NCBI RefSeq assembly: GCF_003569805.1
Contig: NZ_KZ984051.1
Location: 559,779 to 623,778 of the forward strand
Length of the DNA stretch: 64,000 nucleotides
DNA from: Microbacterium halotolerans
Lineage (GTDB): Bacteria > Actinomycetota > Actinomycetes > Actinomycetales > Microbacteriaceae
Reading direction: 5' to 3'
Shown here: piece by piece, positions 36,193-44,492 of the stretch
How the letters are laid out: each line of letters opens with the position of its first letter
Position numbering within the stretch: position 1 is the first letter of the stretch
Program-made: the position numbers and the translations under genes
Notes under the pieces: model-generated
The model's database searches: none
What the model saw: the letters and a program-made list of their open reading frames with translations, nothing else
Told to the model about the DNA's origin: nothing

Positions 36193-37659
36193 TCATCCTG
36201 TCGAGCAGCAGCCCCCCTCATCGGCGGCACCGCACCCGCATCCGGATACTCCGGCTCGCCCCCCGGATCCGGGTTGCTCCGCCCCCGCACGCGCCGCGAA
36301 CTCCGCGGCGAACCCGGCGAGCGGGCTCTCATCGCAGTCCGATACCGGCGGCGCCTGCGGACCGCCGGAGCGCCGCCCTGACAGACGCGCGGGTCTGAGA
36401 CCCGCAACAGGGCTCTCGTCACATGCCGATCTCGGCGGAGCGTCCGGCCGCGTGGCCGAGAGCGTCACGCGCACCGGCCCCATACCGCTCGGAGCGGCCC
36501 CCTGACGGGGGCGCGGCGGCGTCGTGCGGTGCGAGTGGTCGCCGCTGGGCTTGGGCTTGTCTCCCTTCATGTCCCTGAGTGCGGTCTCGCCGTGCCCGAC
36601 CACGCATTCGGGATCAGGGCCGTCCAGCGGCAGTCCGGTGAAGAACTTCGCCGCCATGCACCCGCCCTTGCATGAGTCGAAGAACTGACACGAAGAGCAC
36701 GCCCCGCCAGACTGCGGCTCGCGCAGTCGGGCGAACAGCTCGGACTGCTGCCAGACCTCCTTGAATCCGCCCGGCTCGCGCACACTTCCCGCGAGGAACT
36801 CGTCGTGGATCGCGAACGGACAGGCGTACACGTCGCCGATCGGGTCGATCAGGCACACGACACGGCCGGCGCCGCACAGGTTGAGGCCCTCGAGCTCCTG
36901 GCCGTACGCGGCGAGGTGGAAGAACGAGTCGCCCGTGAGCACCTCGCCGTCGTGGGCGACCAGCCAGTCGAACAGCTCCTTCTGCTGCTCGGGCAGCGGA
37001 TGCAGCTCGTCCCACACGTCAGCCGCGCGGCCGGAGGGACGCAAGCGAGTCAGTCGCAGCTGGGCGCCGTAGCGGTCGGCGATCTCCTTGAACTCATCGA
37101 GCTGCGGGATGTTCTGCCTGGTGCACACCACCGAGAGCTTGAAGTTCTTCATCCCGGCCGCCTGCATGTTCGCCATCGCCTGCAGCGCCATCTCGTAGGA
37201 GTTCGGCCCTCGGATCCAGTCATTCACCTCGGCCGTGGCTCCGTCGAGCGATACCTGCACGTCGACGTAGTCGTTCTTCGCCAGCTCGGCCGCGCGATCC
37301 GGTGTGATCTTCACACCGTTCGTCGAGAACTTCACGCCGACGCTGTGAGAGGTGGCGTAGTCGATGAGTTCCCAGAAGTCGGGCCGGACGGTGGGCTCGC
37401 CGCCGCCGATGTTCACGTAGAACACCTGCATCCGCTCGAGCTCGTCGATGATCTCCTTGCACTCCTCGGTCGACAGCTCACGCGGATCACGACGACCCGA
37501 GCTCGACAGGCAGTGCAGACACGACAGGTTGCAGGCGTACGTGAGCTCCCAGGTGAGGCAGATCGGTGCGTCGAGGCCGTACTCGAAGTGGTCGACGAGC
37601 CGCATCGGCTTCGGCGGGGATTCGGCTCCGGATGTCGGTGCTGCGTCCACAAGTGTCAT
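36193..37659 (-). CDS. mftC: MftC, radical SAM mycofactocin maturase with long C-terminal tail
   Basis: 488 aa. Radical SAM cluster C43-x3-C47-x2-C50 (ACNLSCLHC), NIGGGEPT, then a SPASM region with CGAGRVVCLIDPIGDVYACPF, SCQFFDSC and GGCMAAK. MftC oxidatively decarboxylates the C-terminal Tyr of MftA and then forms the Val-Tyr cross-link. The known mycobacterial protein is around 400 residues; here about 110 extra residues follow, with two CDESP(V/L)AG(L/F) repeats and a GCGCGAADEGGCCSTG end. Start overlaps mftB (ATGA). Confidence 0.93.
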   Translation of the reverse strand: MTLVDAAPTSGAESPPKPMRLVDHFEYGLDAPICLTWELTYACNLSCLHCLSSSGRRDPRELSTEECKEIIDELERMQVFYVNIGGGEPTVRPDFWELIDYATSHSVGVKFSTNGVKITPDRAAELAKNDYVDVQVSLDGATAEVNDWIRGPNSYEMALQAMANMQAAGMKNFKLSVVCTRQNIPQLDEFKEIADRYGAQLRLTRLRPSGRAADVWDELHPLPEQQKELFDWLVAHDGEVLTGDSFFHLAAYGQELEGLNLCGAGRVVCLIDPIGDVYACPFAIHDEFLAGSVREPGGFKEVWQQSELFARLREPQSGGACSSCQFFDSCKGGCMAAKFFTGLPLDGPDPECVVGHGETALRDMKGDKPKPSGDHSHRTTPPRPRQGAAPSGMGPVRVTLSATRPDAPPRSACDESPVAGLRPARLSGRRSGGPQAPPVSDCDESPLAGFAAEFAARAGAEQPGSGGRAGVSGCGCGAADEGGCCSTG

Positions 37660-37931
37660 GCGTCACGCTCCTGAATCATGTTCGAATCGGCAAGAGTCCG
37701 CACCGCGCCGACGTACGGCGCGGTCGACGCCGCTGGCACGCCCTGGGCCTCGATGGCCTCGCGGACGCTGGCGTGATCGCCCAGCGCCCTGACCACGTCG
37801 AGCAGCGTGCGGTCCTTCAGGAACGACAGCTTGCGCGTTCCGAAGTGGTACAGCAGCGCACCGAACGACTCAGGGCGCACGGCGACCTGCGGATGCAGGC
37901 GCCACGGCCGGTCGGCGTCGAACGCGGTCAT
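37656..37931 (-). CDS. mftB: MftB, mycofactocin precursor-binding chaperone
   Basis: 91-aa protein with the RiPP recognition element fold expected of MftB: WRLHPQVAVRPESFGALLYHFGTRKL, FLKDRTLLDVV. It binds the MftA leader and presents it to MftC. Start ATG 37931 lies 2 bp after the mftA stop; an upstream in-frame ATG would overlap mftA. Overlaps mftC by 4 bp. Confidence 0.93.
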   Translation of the reverse strand: MTAFDADRPWRLHPQVAVRPESFGALLYHFGTRKLSFLKDRTLLDVVRALGDHASVREAIEAQGVPAASTAPYVGAVRTLADSNMIQERDA

Positions 37932-37933
37932 GA

Positions 37934-38044
37934 TCAGTACACGCCGCACATGCCGTCGATGGAGACCTCTTCGACGAGAGACTCCGCCTCGACGACCTCC
38001 GTCTCCTCCGGCGCGTTGTCACGGAACTTGCGAACAGTGGTCAT
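37934..38044 (-). CDS. mftA: MftA, mycofactocin precursor peptide
   Basis: 36 codons on the minus strand: starts MTTVRKFRDN, has an acidic leader (EETEVVEAESLVEE), and ends in the hallmark IDGMCGVY. The terminal Val-Tyr is the part converted by MftC and released by MftE. It is followed 2 bp later by mftB. The ATG is preceded by AGGAGGAACACC, an excellent ribosome-binding site. Confidence 0.95.
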   Translation of the reverse strand: MTTVRKFRDNAPEETEVVEAESLVEEVSIDGMCGVY

Positions 38045-38228
38045 GGTGTTCCTCCTTCGTCGCCCCCATTGGCGACCTCAGCCCGCCCTCGTCGGCGGAG
38101 ATCCGTTGCGTCCTGACCGAATCGCCGATCGACTCGTGCCGATGAGGGCTACTGTCGGTGCTAGCGATCACGTCGGACCGTGCTCGCGATGCTAATGGCA
38201 CTGGGTGCCGAATGGGAAGAGGGGTCGC
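38045..38228. promoter_or_regulatory. Divergent mftA/mftR promoter region
   Basis: 184 bp between the divergent precursor and regulator genes. An imperfect dyad around TAGCGATCACG (38161-38172) and CGTGCTCGCGATGCTA (38179-38194) is a candidate MftR operator, but the match is weak. The promoters of both arms must lie here. Confidence 0.4.
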
Positions 38229-38855
38229 ATGAATTCGATGCCATCCGTCGCCGCGCGCCCCGGCAGGGCGCGCGCCACGAGCGCCGCCGAGCTCGGCGAG
38301 ATCGGGCTGTCGCTGATCCTCGAGCGCGGCTTCGACACCGTCACGGTCGATGACATCGCCGCGGCGGCCGGCATCGGCCGACGCACGTTCTTCCGCTACT
38401 TCTCGTCGAAGAACGACCTGCCGTGGGGCGACTTCGACGCGTTGCTCCAGCGGATGCGGACGCACTTGGCCGAGGTGCCCCGCGACGCACCGCTGGCCGT
38501 CGCCCTGCGTGAGGCCGTCGTCGAGTTCAACTCGTTCCCGGTCGACACCCTGCCGCAGCACAGGCTCCGGATGGCGGTGCTGCTCGAGACGCCGACACTC
38601 GTCGCCCACTCGGCTCTGCGCTACGAGTCGTGGCGCCGAGTCGTCGCCGACTTCGTCGCGGAGCGTCTCGACCTTCCGCCGCGCTCTGTCGGCGCCGAGG
38701 CACTGGCACGCGCTTGCCTCGGCATCTCGCTGGCCGCCTATCAGCAGTGGCTCGGCGATCCCGACGCGGTGCTCACCGATCTCATCCGCGAGGGATTCGA
38801 CGAGATGAGCGCCGTTTTCGGCGACGCTCCGGATCACCGAGGCGGCGACAGGTAG
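38229..38855 (+). CDS. mftR: MftR, TetR-family mycofactocin regulator
   Basis: 208 aa. TetR HTH (about residues 15-65) with FDTVTVDDIAAAAGIGRRTFFRYFSSK, where the FFRYF motif is characteristic. The C-terminal ligand domain includes EFNSFPVDTLPQHRLRM. MftR represses mft genes in mycobacteria and is relieved by acyl-CoA ligands. Divergent from mftA and 3 bp upstream of mftG. Start ATG 38229 has a GGAAGAGGGG site; GTG 38205 is an alternative. Confidence 0.9.
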   Translation: MNSMPSVAARPGRARATSAAELGEIGLSLILERGFDTVTVDDIAAAAGIGRRTFFRYFSSKNDLPWGDFDALLQRMRTHLAEVPRDAPLAVALREAVVEFNSFPVDTLPQHRLRMAVLLETPTLVAHSALRYESWRRVVADFVAERLDLPPRSVGAEALARACLGISLAAYQQWLGDPDAVLTDLIREGFDEMSAVFGDAPDHRGGDR

Positions 38856-38858
38856 CCC

Positions 38859-40427
38859 GTGTCTCACGATCCGTCGCCTGCCGCGCGTTCCTCCGACGCT
38901 CGCCGCGGCTTCGACATCGTGATCGTCGGCGGGGGCTCCGCCGGCGCGGTGCTGGCGGCCAGGCTCAGCGAGGATCCCGCTCGGCGAGTGCTGCTGCTCG
39001 AGGCGGGCCCTGCCCCGCGCACGCAGGCGGAGATGCCGGATGCCGTGCTCGACGGCACGACGGTGGCGGCGTCCGTACCGGGGCACGCGCTGGGCTGGAC
39101 GTACCGGGGCTCTCTGCTGACCCGGGATGCCGCACACGGCATGCGCATGCCTCAGCGGGAATACGATGTGGTCAGGGGGCGCCTCATCGGCGGCAGCGGC
39201 GCGATCAACGGCGGATACTTCATCCGCCCTCGACCCACCGACCACGCCGAGTGGGTCGCAGCGGGCGGCGACGCATGGTCGACGGAGAATGCGCTGCCGC
39301 TGCTGCGCGCAATGGAGTCCGACGTCGACTACGGCGAGACCGCGCTTCACGGCGGATCCGGCCCGATCCCCGTACGCCGAGCGGACGGACATCCGGTATC
39401 GCAGGCATTCGAGGCGTCGTGCCTGGCAGCCGGCTTTGCGAGCGATCCGGACAAGAACGCGCCAGGGGGAAGCGGTGTCGGGCCGGTACCGCAGAACGTC
39501 ACAGACGGGGTGCGTCGCAGCCCCGCGATGCAGTACCTGCTGCCGGCGCTGAACCGCGAGAACCTCGAGGTGCGCGGCGGGGTCACGGTGACGCGAATCA
39601 TCGTGCGCGGCGGCCGTGCGGTCGGCGTCCAGGCCTCGGCGCGTCGGAGTTTCGAGGTCATAACGGGCGGGGAGATCGTGCTGGCCGCGGGTGCGATCGC
39701 GACGCCGCAGCTGCTGCAGCTGTCAGGCATCGGCCCCGCAGACGATCTGCGTGCCCACGGCATCCGGTGCGTCGCCGACCTTCCCGTCGGCGAGGCGCTC
39801 TCCGACCACGCGAGCATCACGCTCTCGATGATTGCTCGCACGGCGCCGCCTGCCCCAGAGGGGTCGCCGTTCCCCACCGCACTGCATACGTCGGCGCCCA
39901 CCGGGGAGCCGTTCGAGCTGCTCGTCGGGGCGCGACCGCTCGACGAGATCGTTCCCGGCATCGGGGCGCCGAGCGCGCTGCCCGTGATGGTGAACCTTCC
40001 CTCGACCGGACGGGGTTCGATCACGCTGCAGTCGGACGATCCGGCCGTGCCGCCGCTCATCCGGTACGACTACCTCGCCGAGGAACGCGACCGTGCGATC
40101 GCACGGCATGCCGTGCGCATCGCGGCCGACCTCATCCGATCGCGCGAGTTCGCGGTTGTCGTGGAGAACGACGATGCCCCCGACACTCGGCTGCTCACCG
40201 ACGACGGCGCCCTCGATGCCTGGATCGCGTCTCGCATCGGCACCACCGTGCACACCTGCGCCACCGCCCCGATGGGCACGGTGGCAGACGGCGCCGGCCG
40301 CGTGCTCGGCATCGACGGCCTGCGCATCGCCGACACCTCGCTGCTGCCGACCGCCCCCGCCCGCGGCCCCGCCGCATCCGCCGTGCTCGTCGCCGAGACG
40401 ATCGCCCGCGCCATGCGCGCCACGTGA
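38859..40427 (+). CDS. mftG: MftG, GMC-family FAD oxidoreductase
   Basis: 522 aa. FAD-binding GGGSAGAVLAARLSED (about 25-40), GSGAINGGYFIRP, and the C-terminal GMC signature with VHTCATAPMG and DTSLLPTAPARGP. MftG has been described as the dehydrogenase that reoxidises mycofactocinol and passes electrons to respiration during ethanol growth in mycobacteria. GTG 38859 starts 3 bp after mftR. Confidence 0.92.
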   Translation: MSHDPSPAARSSDARRGFDIVIVGGGSAGAVLAARLSEDPARRVLLLEAGPAPRTQAEMPDAVLDGTTVAASVPGHALGWTYRGSLLTRDAAHGMRMPQREYDVVRGRLIGGSGAINGGYFIRPRPTDHAEWVAAGGDAWSTENALPLLRAMESDVDYGETALHGGSGPIPVRRADGHPVSQAFEASCLAAGFASDPDKNAPGGSGVGPVPQNVTDGVRRSPAMQYLLPALNRENLEVRGGVTVTRIIVRGGRAVGVQASARRSFEVITGGEIVLAAGAIATPQLLQLSGIGPADDLRAHGIRCVADLPVGEALSDHASITLSMIARTAPPAPEGSPFPTALHTSAPTGEPFELLVGARPLDEIVPGIGAPSALPVMVNLPSTGRGSITLQSDDPAVPPLIRYDYLAEERDRAIARHAVRIAADLIRSREFAVVVENDDAPDTRLLTDDGALDAWIASRIGTTVHTCATAPMGTVADGAGRVLGIDGLRIADTSLLPTAPARGPAASAVLVAETIARAMRAT

Positions 40428-40567
40428 TCTCCTCTTCTTCGAGCCGTCTTCAGCGGCCTGCCGCGCGGGAACAGGAGGCGTGACGGCTCCGTGGTGCGAG
40501 AACGGCGCCTCGCGCTGGGAGCGGAGGTGGCACACAATGGGGTCACCACATCAGAGCGAGGTCGATC

Positions 40568-41410
40568 ATGGCGGACGCGTCCTCCCCCTCGGCACGCGGA
40601 GCCGGTGATTCCGCGCCCGACGAGCCTGGTTCAGGCACGCCGACCGAAGCTCCGTCCGGCGACGGCCGGCCCACCGCCGCCGGCAGGGTGCTCGCGGTGC
40701 TCGACGCCTTCGACGCCGGACACCTGGTGCTGTCGCTGACAGACATCTCCCGCCGCGCCGGGCTGACGCTGTCCACCGCGCATCGCCTCGTGCGCGAACT
40801 GCGCGATTGGGGAGCGCTCGAGCGCAGGGCGGACGGGTACTACGCGATCGGCATGCGGATCCTCGAGTTGGGCTCGCTCGAGCCGAAGGGACTGCAGCTT
40901 CGGGAGGCGGCGCTGCCGTACCTCGGAGATCTGCACTCGGCAGTCGACAGCGATGTGCACCTCTCTGTCATGGCGGGCACCGACGTCGTCTACGTCGAGT
41001 CACTCCGCTCCCGCCACGGCGCGCCCGTGCTCACTCGCCTCGGCGGACGCTGGCCGCTGCATGCGACCGCGACGGGTCTGATCCTGCTCGCGCACGCGCC
41101 GGACGAGCTCCGCGAGCACATCCTCGCCGAGCCCCTGCAGGCCTACACCGCGCGTACGATCACGGACCCCGAGCGACTGCGCAGCACCCTGTCGGATGTG
41201 CGCAGCAGCGGACACTCCTTCGTCGACGAGTCCATCACGGTCGGTGCCGTCGCCCTCGCCGTGCCCGTGCGCGACCGCCGCAACCGCGTGGTCGCGGCCG
41301 TCGGCGTGGCACTGCGCCGCGGCAGCGTCGACCCGCAGTCGGTGCTGCCCGCGCTCACGATGACCGGCCATGCGATCTCCCGCGCGCTCGGAGCCCCGCC
41401 TACGCGCTGA
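40568..41410 (+). CDS. IclR-family transcriptional regulator
   Basis: 280 aa. A low-complexity N-terminal 35 residues, a winged HTH (about 38-95: [21 protein letters not shown]), and an IclR effector domain (about 110-270: [42 protein letters not shown]). It may control the mft locus or an adjacent alcohol/aromatic catabolic function, but no ligand can be deduced. Its 3' end overlaps aroQ by 11 bp (convergent). Confidence 0.88.
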   Translation: MADASSPSARGAGDSAPDEPGSGTPTEAPSGDGRPTAAGRVLAVLDAFDAGHLVLSLTDISRRAGLTLSTAHRLVRELRDWGALERRADGYYAIGMRILELGSLEPKGLQLREAALPYLGDLHSAVDSDVHLSVMAGTDVVYVESLRSRHGAPVLTRLGGRWPLHATATGLILLAHAPDELREHILAEPLQAYTARTITDPERLRSTLSDVRSSGHSFVDESITVGAVALAVPVRDRRNRVVAAVGVALRRGSVDPQSVLPALTMTGHAISRALGAPPTR

Positions 41411-41840
41411 CGACCTCGATCATCCGGCGCACTGCGAACTCGTAGCCGCGGGTGCCGGCTCCCACGAAGACGCACGAGGCGATGCCGGAGAGGTAGGAGT
41501 GGTGCCGGAACTCCTCGCGGGCGTGCACGTTCGAGATGTGCACTTCGGCGAACGGCAGGGCGACGCCGGAGAGGGCGTCGCGCAGCGCGATCGAGGTGTG
41601 GGTGAAGGCGCCGGGATTGATCACGACTGCGTCGCAGTCCTCCCGGGCGGCGTGGATCGCATCGATCAGCTCGCCCTCGTGGTTGCTCTGCACCGCACGC
41701 ACCTCGAAGCCGAGCTCGCCAGCCGCACGGGAGGCGAGCGCGACGACGTCGTCGAGCGTGTCGTGGCCGTAGGTCGCCGGCTCCCGCGTGCCGAGCAGGT
41801 TGAGGTTCGGCCCGTTCACCAGGAGGATCCGCTTGTTCAC
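41400..41840 (-). CDS. aroQ: Type II 3-dehydroquinate dehydratase
   Basis: 146 aa, the usual size. Motifs: [17 protein letters not shown] with the catalytic Tyr, [20 protein letters not shown] with the catalytic His, and [14 protein letters not shown]. Third step of the shikimate pathway, cytosolic dodecamer. Start GTG 41840 leads into [11 protein letters not shown]; a longer frame upstream is not conserved-looking. Confidence 0.95.
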   Translation of the reverse strand: MNKRILLVNGPNLNLLGTREPATYGHDTLDDVVALASRAAGELGFEVRAVQSNHEGELIDAIHAAREDCDAVVINPGAFTHTSIALRDALSGVALPFAEVHISNVHAREEFRHHSYLSGIASCVFVGAGTRGYEFAVRRMIEVVSA

Positions 41841-41921
41841 ACCACTGTCCCTTCGCCGCCGCGTCGCTCGGTTCAGGCTATCGCTCTTGTTCGGCATCCG
41901 GAGCGCCGCTAGCCTGGTGAG

Positions 41922-42173
41922 ATGCCGACCGATCCGCTCTTCGTCGCGTTGCTCGCCGCCTGCGTCGTCGCGGCTGCGGCACTCCTGGTGGGCATGGCAC
42001 TGGCCATCGCACAGGCGCTCCGCGACAACGAGTTGCCGCCCCTCATCCGATGGTCCTGGGCCGTTGCGGTCATCGCGTTCCCCGTGTGGGGGGCGATCGC
42101 ATGGTTCGCGTGGACGTCGCTCGACCGACCCGGCGCCTCCGCTCTGACGCGGGTCGTCACCACGTCCCGGTAG
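41922..42173 (+). CDS. Small membrane protein, PLDc_N-like
   Basis: 83 aa with two transmembrane helices (about 6-30 and 43-67), topology of the short PLD-nuclease N-terminal-like membrane proteins, which have no catalytic residues. The last six codons and the stop (VTTSR, TAG) lie inside copy 1 of the 60-bp direct repeat, so this end would be shared with the 3' end of the Cds1 gene before the insertion. Confidence 0.7.
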   Translation: MPTDPLFVALLAACVVAAAALLVGMALAIAQALRDNELPPLIRWSWAVAVIAFPVWGAIAWFAWTSLDRPGASALTRVVTTSR

Positions 42174-42215
42174 CCAGGAATCCCTCGATCCGCTCGCGGT
42201 GCGGGGCGGGGTCCA
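42156..42215. repeat. 60-bp direct repeat, copy 1
   Basis: Identical over 60 bp to 43427-43486 (offset 1271). It equals the final codons and stop of the Cds1-like gene read on the minus strand, here without the rest of that gene. It marks the left boundary of the nuclease insertion. Confidence 0.97.
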
Positions 42216-42249
42216 TTCCCGGACAGTGGAGCGCGCTCACACGTGCGGA

Positions 42250-43281
42250 CTATCCGTCGTCGGCTCGAGTGAGCTCGTGGGTGAAGGCTTCGACGAGCGT
42301 GCGCTCGTCCGGGAGTGCTGCGTCAGCTTCTTGCTCGAGCTGGTAGCGACTGACAGCAACAGGTTGGGCGGTCGACGCGAGCGCGTATCGGACGACTGTG
42401 TCGTTCTTGCCCGCGACGAGGAGAATCCCGACCGTGGGTCGATGCTTGTCGTGGTTGCGGAGCCGATCGTCGACGATGGTGACGTAGAAACCGAGTTGTC
42501 CCGCGTCGGCCGGTGCGAACGTGGTGGACTTGAGCTCGACGACAACATAGCGCAGCTGCTCGATGTGGAAGAACAGCAGGTCGACGTAGAAGTCCTCACC
42601 GTCGATGTCGAAGTGCATCTGGCGGCCGACGAACGCGAACCCTGCGCCGAGTTCACGCATAGTGTCGAGAATCCGGTCGACCATTCGCTGCTCGAGCTCT
42701 CGCTCCGAAGCGTCACCATCGACGGCGAGGAAGTCGAGGGCGTATGGGTCCTTCGTGAGCTCCTGCGCTTGCTCGGAGTCCGACCGACCAAGTGCACCGG
42801 GAAAGTTGGTCGGCGCGGCCGCTTCGCGCTCGTGAAGGCGTGTCGCGATCTGGTGCGCGAGCACGGCTCGGCTCCAGCCGAAGTGAGCGTCCTTGGCGGC
42901 GTACCAGTCGCGCAGTGCCTGGTCGTCGAGCTTGTCGAGCAACACGATCACATGACCCCACGGCAATTGTCCAACAGGTCGTTGGACAATTGCCGTGGGG
43001 TCCGGCCATGCCTCCGCGAATCCGCGCATGTAGAAGAGATTCGCGCGGGAGAACCCCTTGATGGACGGAAACTCAGCACGCAGATCGGCAGCGAGCCGCG
43101 CGAGGACCCTCGAACCCCAACCCTGCTCAGTCTGCCGGTCGAGGATCGTACGGCCGATTCGCCACCACAACTGCAGAAGTTCGGCGTTGGCCTTCCGCTG
43201 CGCCCGGAACCGCGCGGTATGGACCTGCCTCTTGACCTCCTCGAGCGTGGCCGCATAGTCATCCGGGATCAGGTTCGTCAT
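42250..43281 (-). CDS. YhcG/DUF1016-family PDDEXK nuclease
   Basis: 343 aa. The N-terminal DUF1016_N domain (about 8-150: LLQLWWRIGRTILDRQ, GFSRANLFYMRGF, QLPWGHVIVLLDKL) is followed by a PDDEXK nuclease domain (about 180-335) with FYVDLLFFH and VVELKS supplying D...ExK. Family members are found near type I restriction systems and mobile elements. Third codon positions are less GC-rich than in flanking genes, suggesting transfer. A 49-bp perfect palindromic segment lies inside the coding sequence. Start ATG 43281 chosen over an upstream frame. Confidence 0.88.
   Translation of the reverse strand: MTNLIPDDYAATLEEVKRQVHTARFRAQRKANAELLQLWWRIGRTILDRQTEQGWGSRVLARLAADLRAEFPSIKGFSRANLFYMRGFAEAWPDPTAIVQRPVGQLPWGHVIVLLDKLDDQALRDWYAAKDAHFGWSRAVLAHQIATRLHEREAAAPTNFPGALGRSDSEQAQELTKDPYALDFLAVDGDASERELEQRMVDRILDTMRELGAGFAFVGRQMHFDIDGEDFYVDLLFFHIEQLRYVVVELKSTTFAPADAGQLGFYVTIVDDRLRNHDKHRPTVGILLVAGKNDTVVRYALASTAQPVAVSRYQLEQEADAALPDERTLVEAFTHELTRADDG
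42954..43002. repeat. Perfect palindrome, 22-bp arms, inside the nuclease gene
   Basis: Positions 42954-42975 are the exact reverse complement of 42981-43002 with the 5-nt loop AGGTC. It encodes the conserved region around residues 94-110 (AIVQRPVGQLPWGH) of the nuclease. The hairpin would form on either strand or in the mRNA. Confidence 0.97.
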
Positions 43282-43360
43282 GGCGTCACGGTACGTGCGA
43301 CCGGCGACATTCGTCGTGACGCGCCGCATGGAACGACTGAAGCCCTGATCAGAGCGGCCC

Positions 43361-43426
43361 GATCACATGACCCCACAGCAGTTGTGCAACGGGGCACTGC
43401 ACAACGCCATCATGCTCTGAAGCGGG
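43361..43426. pseudogene. Relic of a second YhcG-like segment with diverged palindrome
   Basis: 43361-43390 matches 42946-42975 at 27 of 30 positions. Read on the minus strand it would encode VAQLLWGHVI, clearly related to VGQLPWGHVI of the intact gene. Around it GTTGTGCA (43381-43388) pairs with TGCACAAC (43398-43405), so the dyad is kept although the arm bases have changed. It lies between the start of the nuclease gene and repeat copy 2. Confidence 0.75.
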
Positions 43427-43486
43427 GTCACCACGTCCCGGTAGCCAGGAATCCCTCGATCCGCTCGCGGTGCGGGGCGGGGTCCA
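43427..43486. repeat. 60-bp direct repeat, copy 2
   Basis: Identical to 42156-42215. This copy is the native 3' end of the Cds1-like gene, including its TGA stop (43428-43430), and marks the right boundary of the insertion. Confidence 0.97.
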
Positions 43487-44492
43487 GTCCGTGCTCGGCG
43501 ACCCACGCATCGTCGTAGTACGTCTTCTCGTACCGCTCGCCGCCGTCGCAGATCAGCGTGACGACGCTGCCGCGCTCGCCCCGCTCCAGCATGCCGGCGA
43601 TCAGCTCGAATGCGCCGCACAGATTGGTGCCCGTCGACCCGCCCGCCCAGTGTCGTGACCGCTCTCGCAGCATCCGGATGGCGGCGATCGATGCCGCGTC
43701 GGGAACCCGGATCATGTGGTCGATCACGCTGGGAATGAACGACGGCTCCATTCGGGGCCTGCCGATCCCCTCGATCCGGCTGGGCATTCCCGTGCCGTAG
43801 TCGGCCGCACCGGTCTCCCAGCCACCGTAGAACGCCGAATTCTCCGGATCGACCACCGCCACGCGAGTGCTGTGGCGGCGGTAGCGCACGTACCGGCCGA
43901 ACGTCGCGCTGGTTCCGCCGGTGCCCGCCCCGACGACGATCCAGCTCGGCACGGGGAAGCGCTCGAGGGCGAGCTGCTGGAACACGCTCTCGGCGATGTT
44001 GTTGTTGCCGCGCCAGTCCGTCGCGCGCTCGGCGTAGGTGAACTGATCGAGGTAGTGCCCGCCGCACTCGGCAGCGAGCCGCTCGGCCTCCGAGTACATC
44101 TCGGGCGGGTGGTCGACGTAGTGGCAGCGACCGCCGTAGTACTCGATCAGCTCGATCTTCTCCGTGCTGGTCGAACGCGGAACCACGGTGACGAACTCGA
44201 GCCCCAGCATCCGGGCGAAGTACGCCTCGCTGACGGCCGTCGATCCGCTCGACGCTTCGATGAGCGTCGTATCGCGGCCGATACGGCCGTTGACGAGACC
44301 GTAGAGGATGAGCGATCGGGCGAGGCGATGCTTGAGCGAGCCCGTCGGGTGCACCGACTCGTCCTTGAGGTACAGGTCTATGCCCCACTCCGGCGGCAGC
44401 GGAAACACGTGCAGGTGGGTGTCCGCGCTGCGGTTCGCATCCGCCTCCAGCAGCCGCACGGCCTCGTCGGCCCATCCGCTGCGCGTATCCAT
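43428..44492 (-). CDS. PLP-dependent cysteine synthase/desulfhydrase family protein (Cds1-like)
   Basis: 354 aa fold-type II PLP enzyme. K54 in TGSLKHRL is the Schiff-base lysine; [10 protein letters not shown] binds the substrate carboxylate and [12 protein letters not shown] binds the phosphate. The sequence matches the CysK-like subgroup of M. tuberculosis Cds1 (L-cysteine desulfhydrase), including [12 protein letters not shown], rather than classical CysK. Likely releases sulfide, pyruvate and ammonia from cysteine. The last 19 codons are duplicated at 42156-42215. The start ATG 44492 is the first sensible one in a frame that is open far upstream. Confidence 0.82.
   Translation of the reverse strand: MDTRSGWADEAVRLLEADANRSADTHLHVFPLPPEWGIDLYLKDESVHPTGSLKHRLARSLILYGLVNGRIGRDTTLIEASSGSTAVSEAYFARMLGLEFVTVVPRSTSTEKIELIEYYGGRCHYVDHPPEMYSEAERLAAECGGHYLDQFTYAERATDWRGNNNIAESVFQQLALERFPVPSWIVVGAGTGGTSATFGRYVRYRRHSTRVAVVDPENSAFYGGWETGAADYGTGMPSRIEGIGRPRMEPSFIPSVIDHMIRVPDAASIAAIRMLRERSRHWAGGSTGTNLCGAFELIAGMLERGERGSVVTLICDGGERYEKTYYDDAWVAEHGLDPAPHRERIEGFLATGTW

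Larger units (their letters stand above)
42156..43486 (-). mobile_element. Nuclease-only insertion flanked by 60-bp direct repeats
   Basis: A 1,271-bp unit (one repeat copy plus 1,211 bp cargo) has inserted at the 3' end of the Cds1-like gene, duplicating its last 60 bp so that both the gene and its convergent neighbour remain intact. The only intact gene inside is a YhcG/DUF1016 nuclease. No integrase or transposase is present. Gene-end duplication resembles site-specific integration; recombination of a larger lost element, or an unequal exchange, is also possible. Confidence 0.65.

Noticed and set aside
42199..43518. 439-codon plus-strand frame over the nuclease gene
   Set aside because: The minus-strand frame has clear DUF1016 and PDDEXK motifs; the plus-strand frame has none and includes part of both direct repeats.
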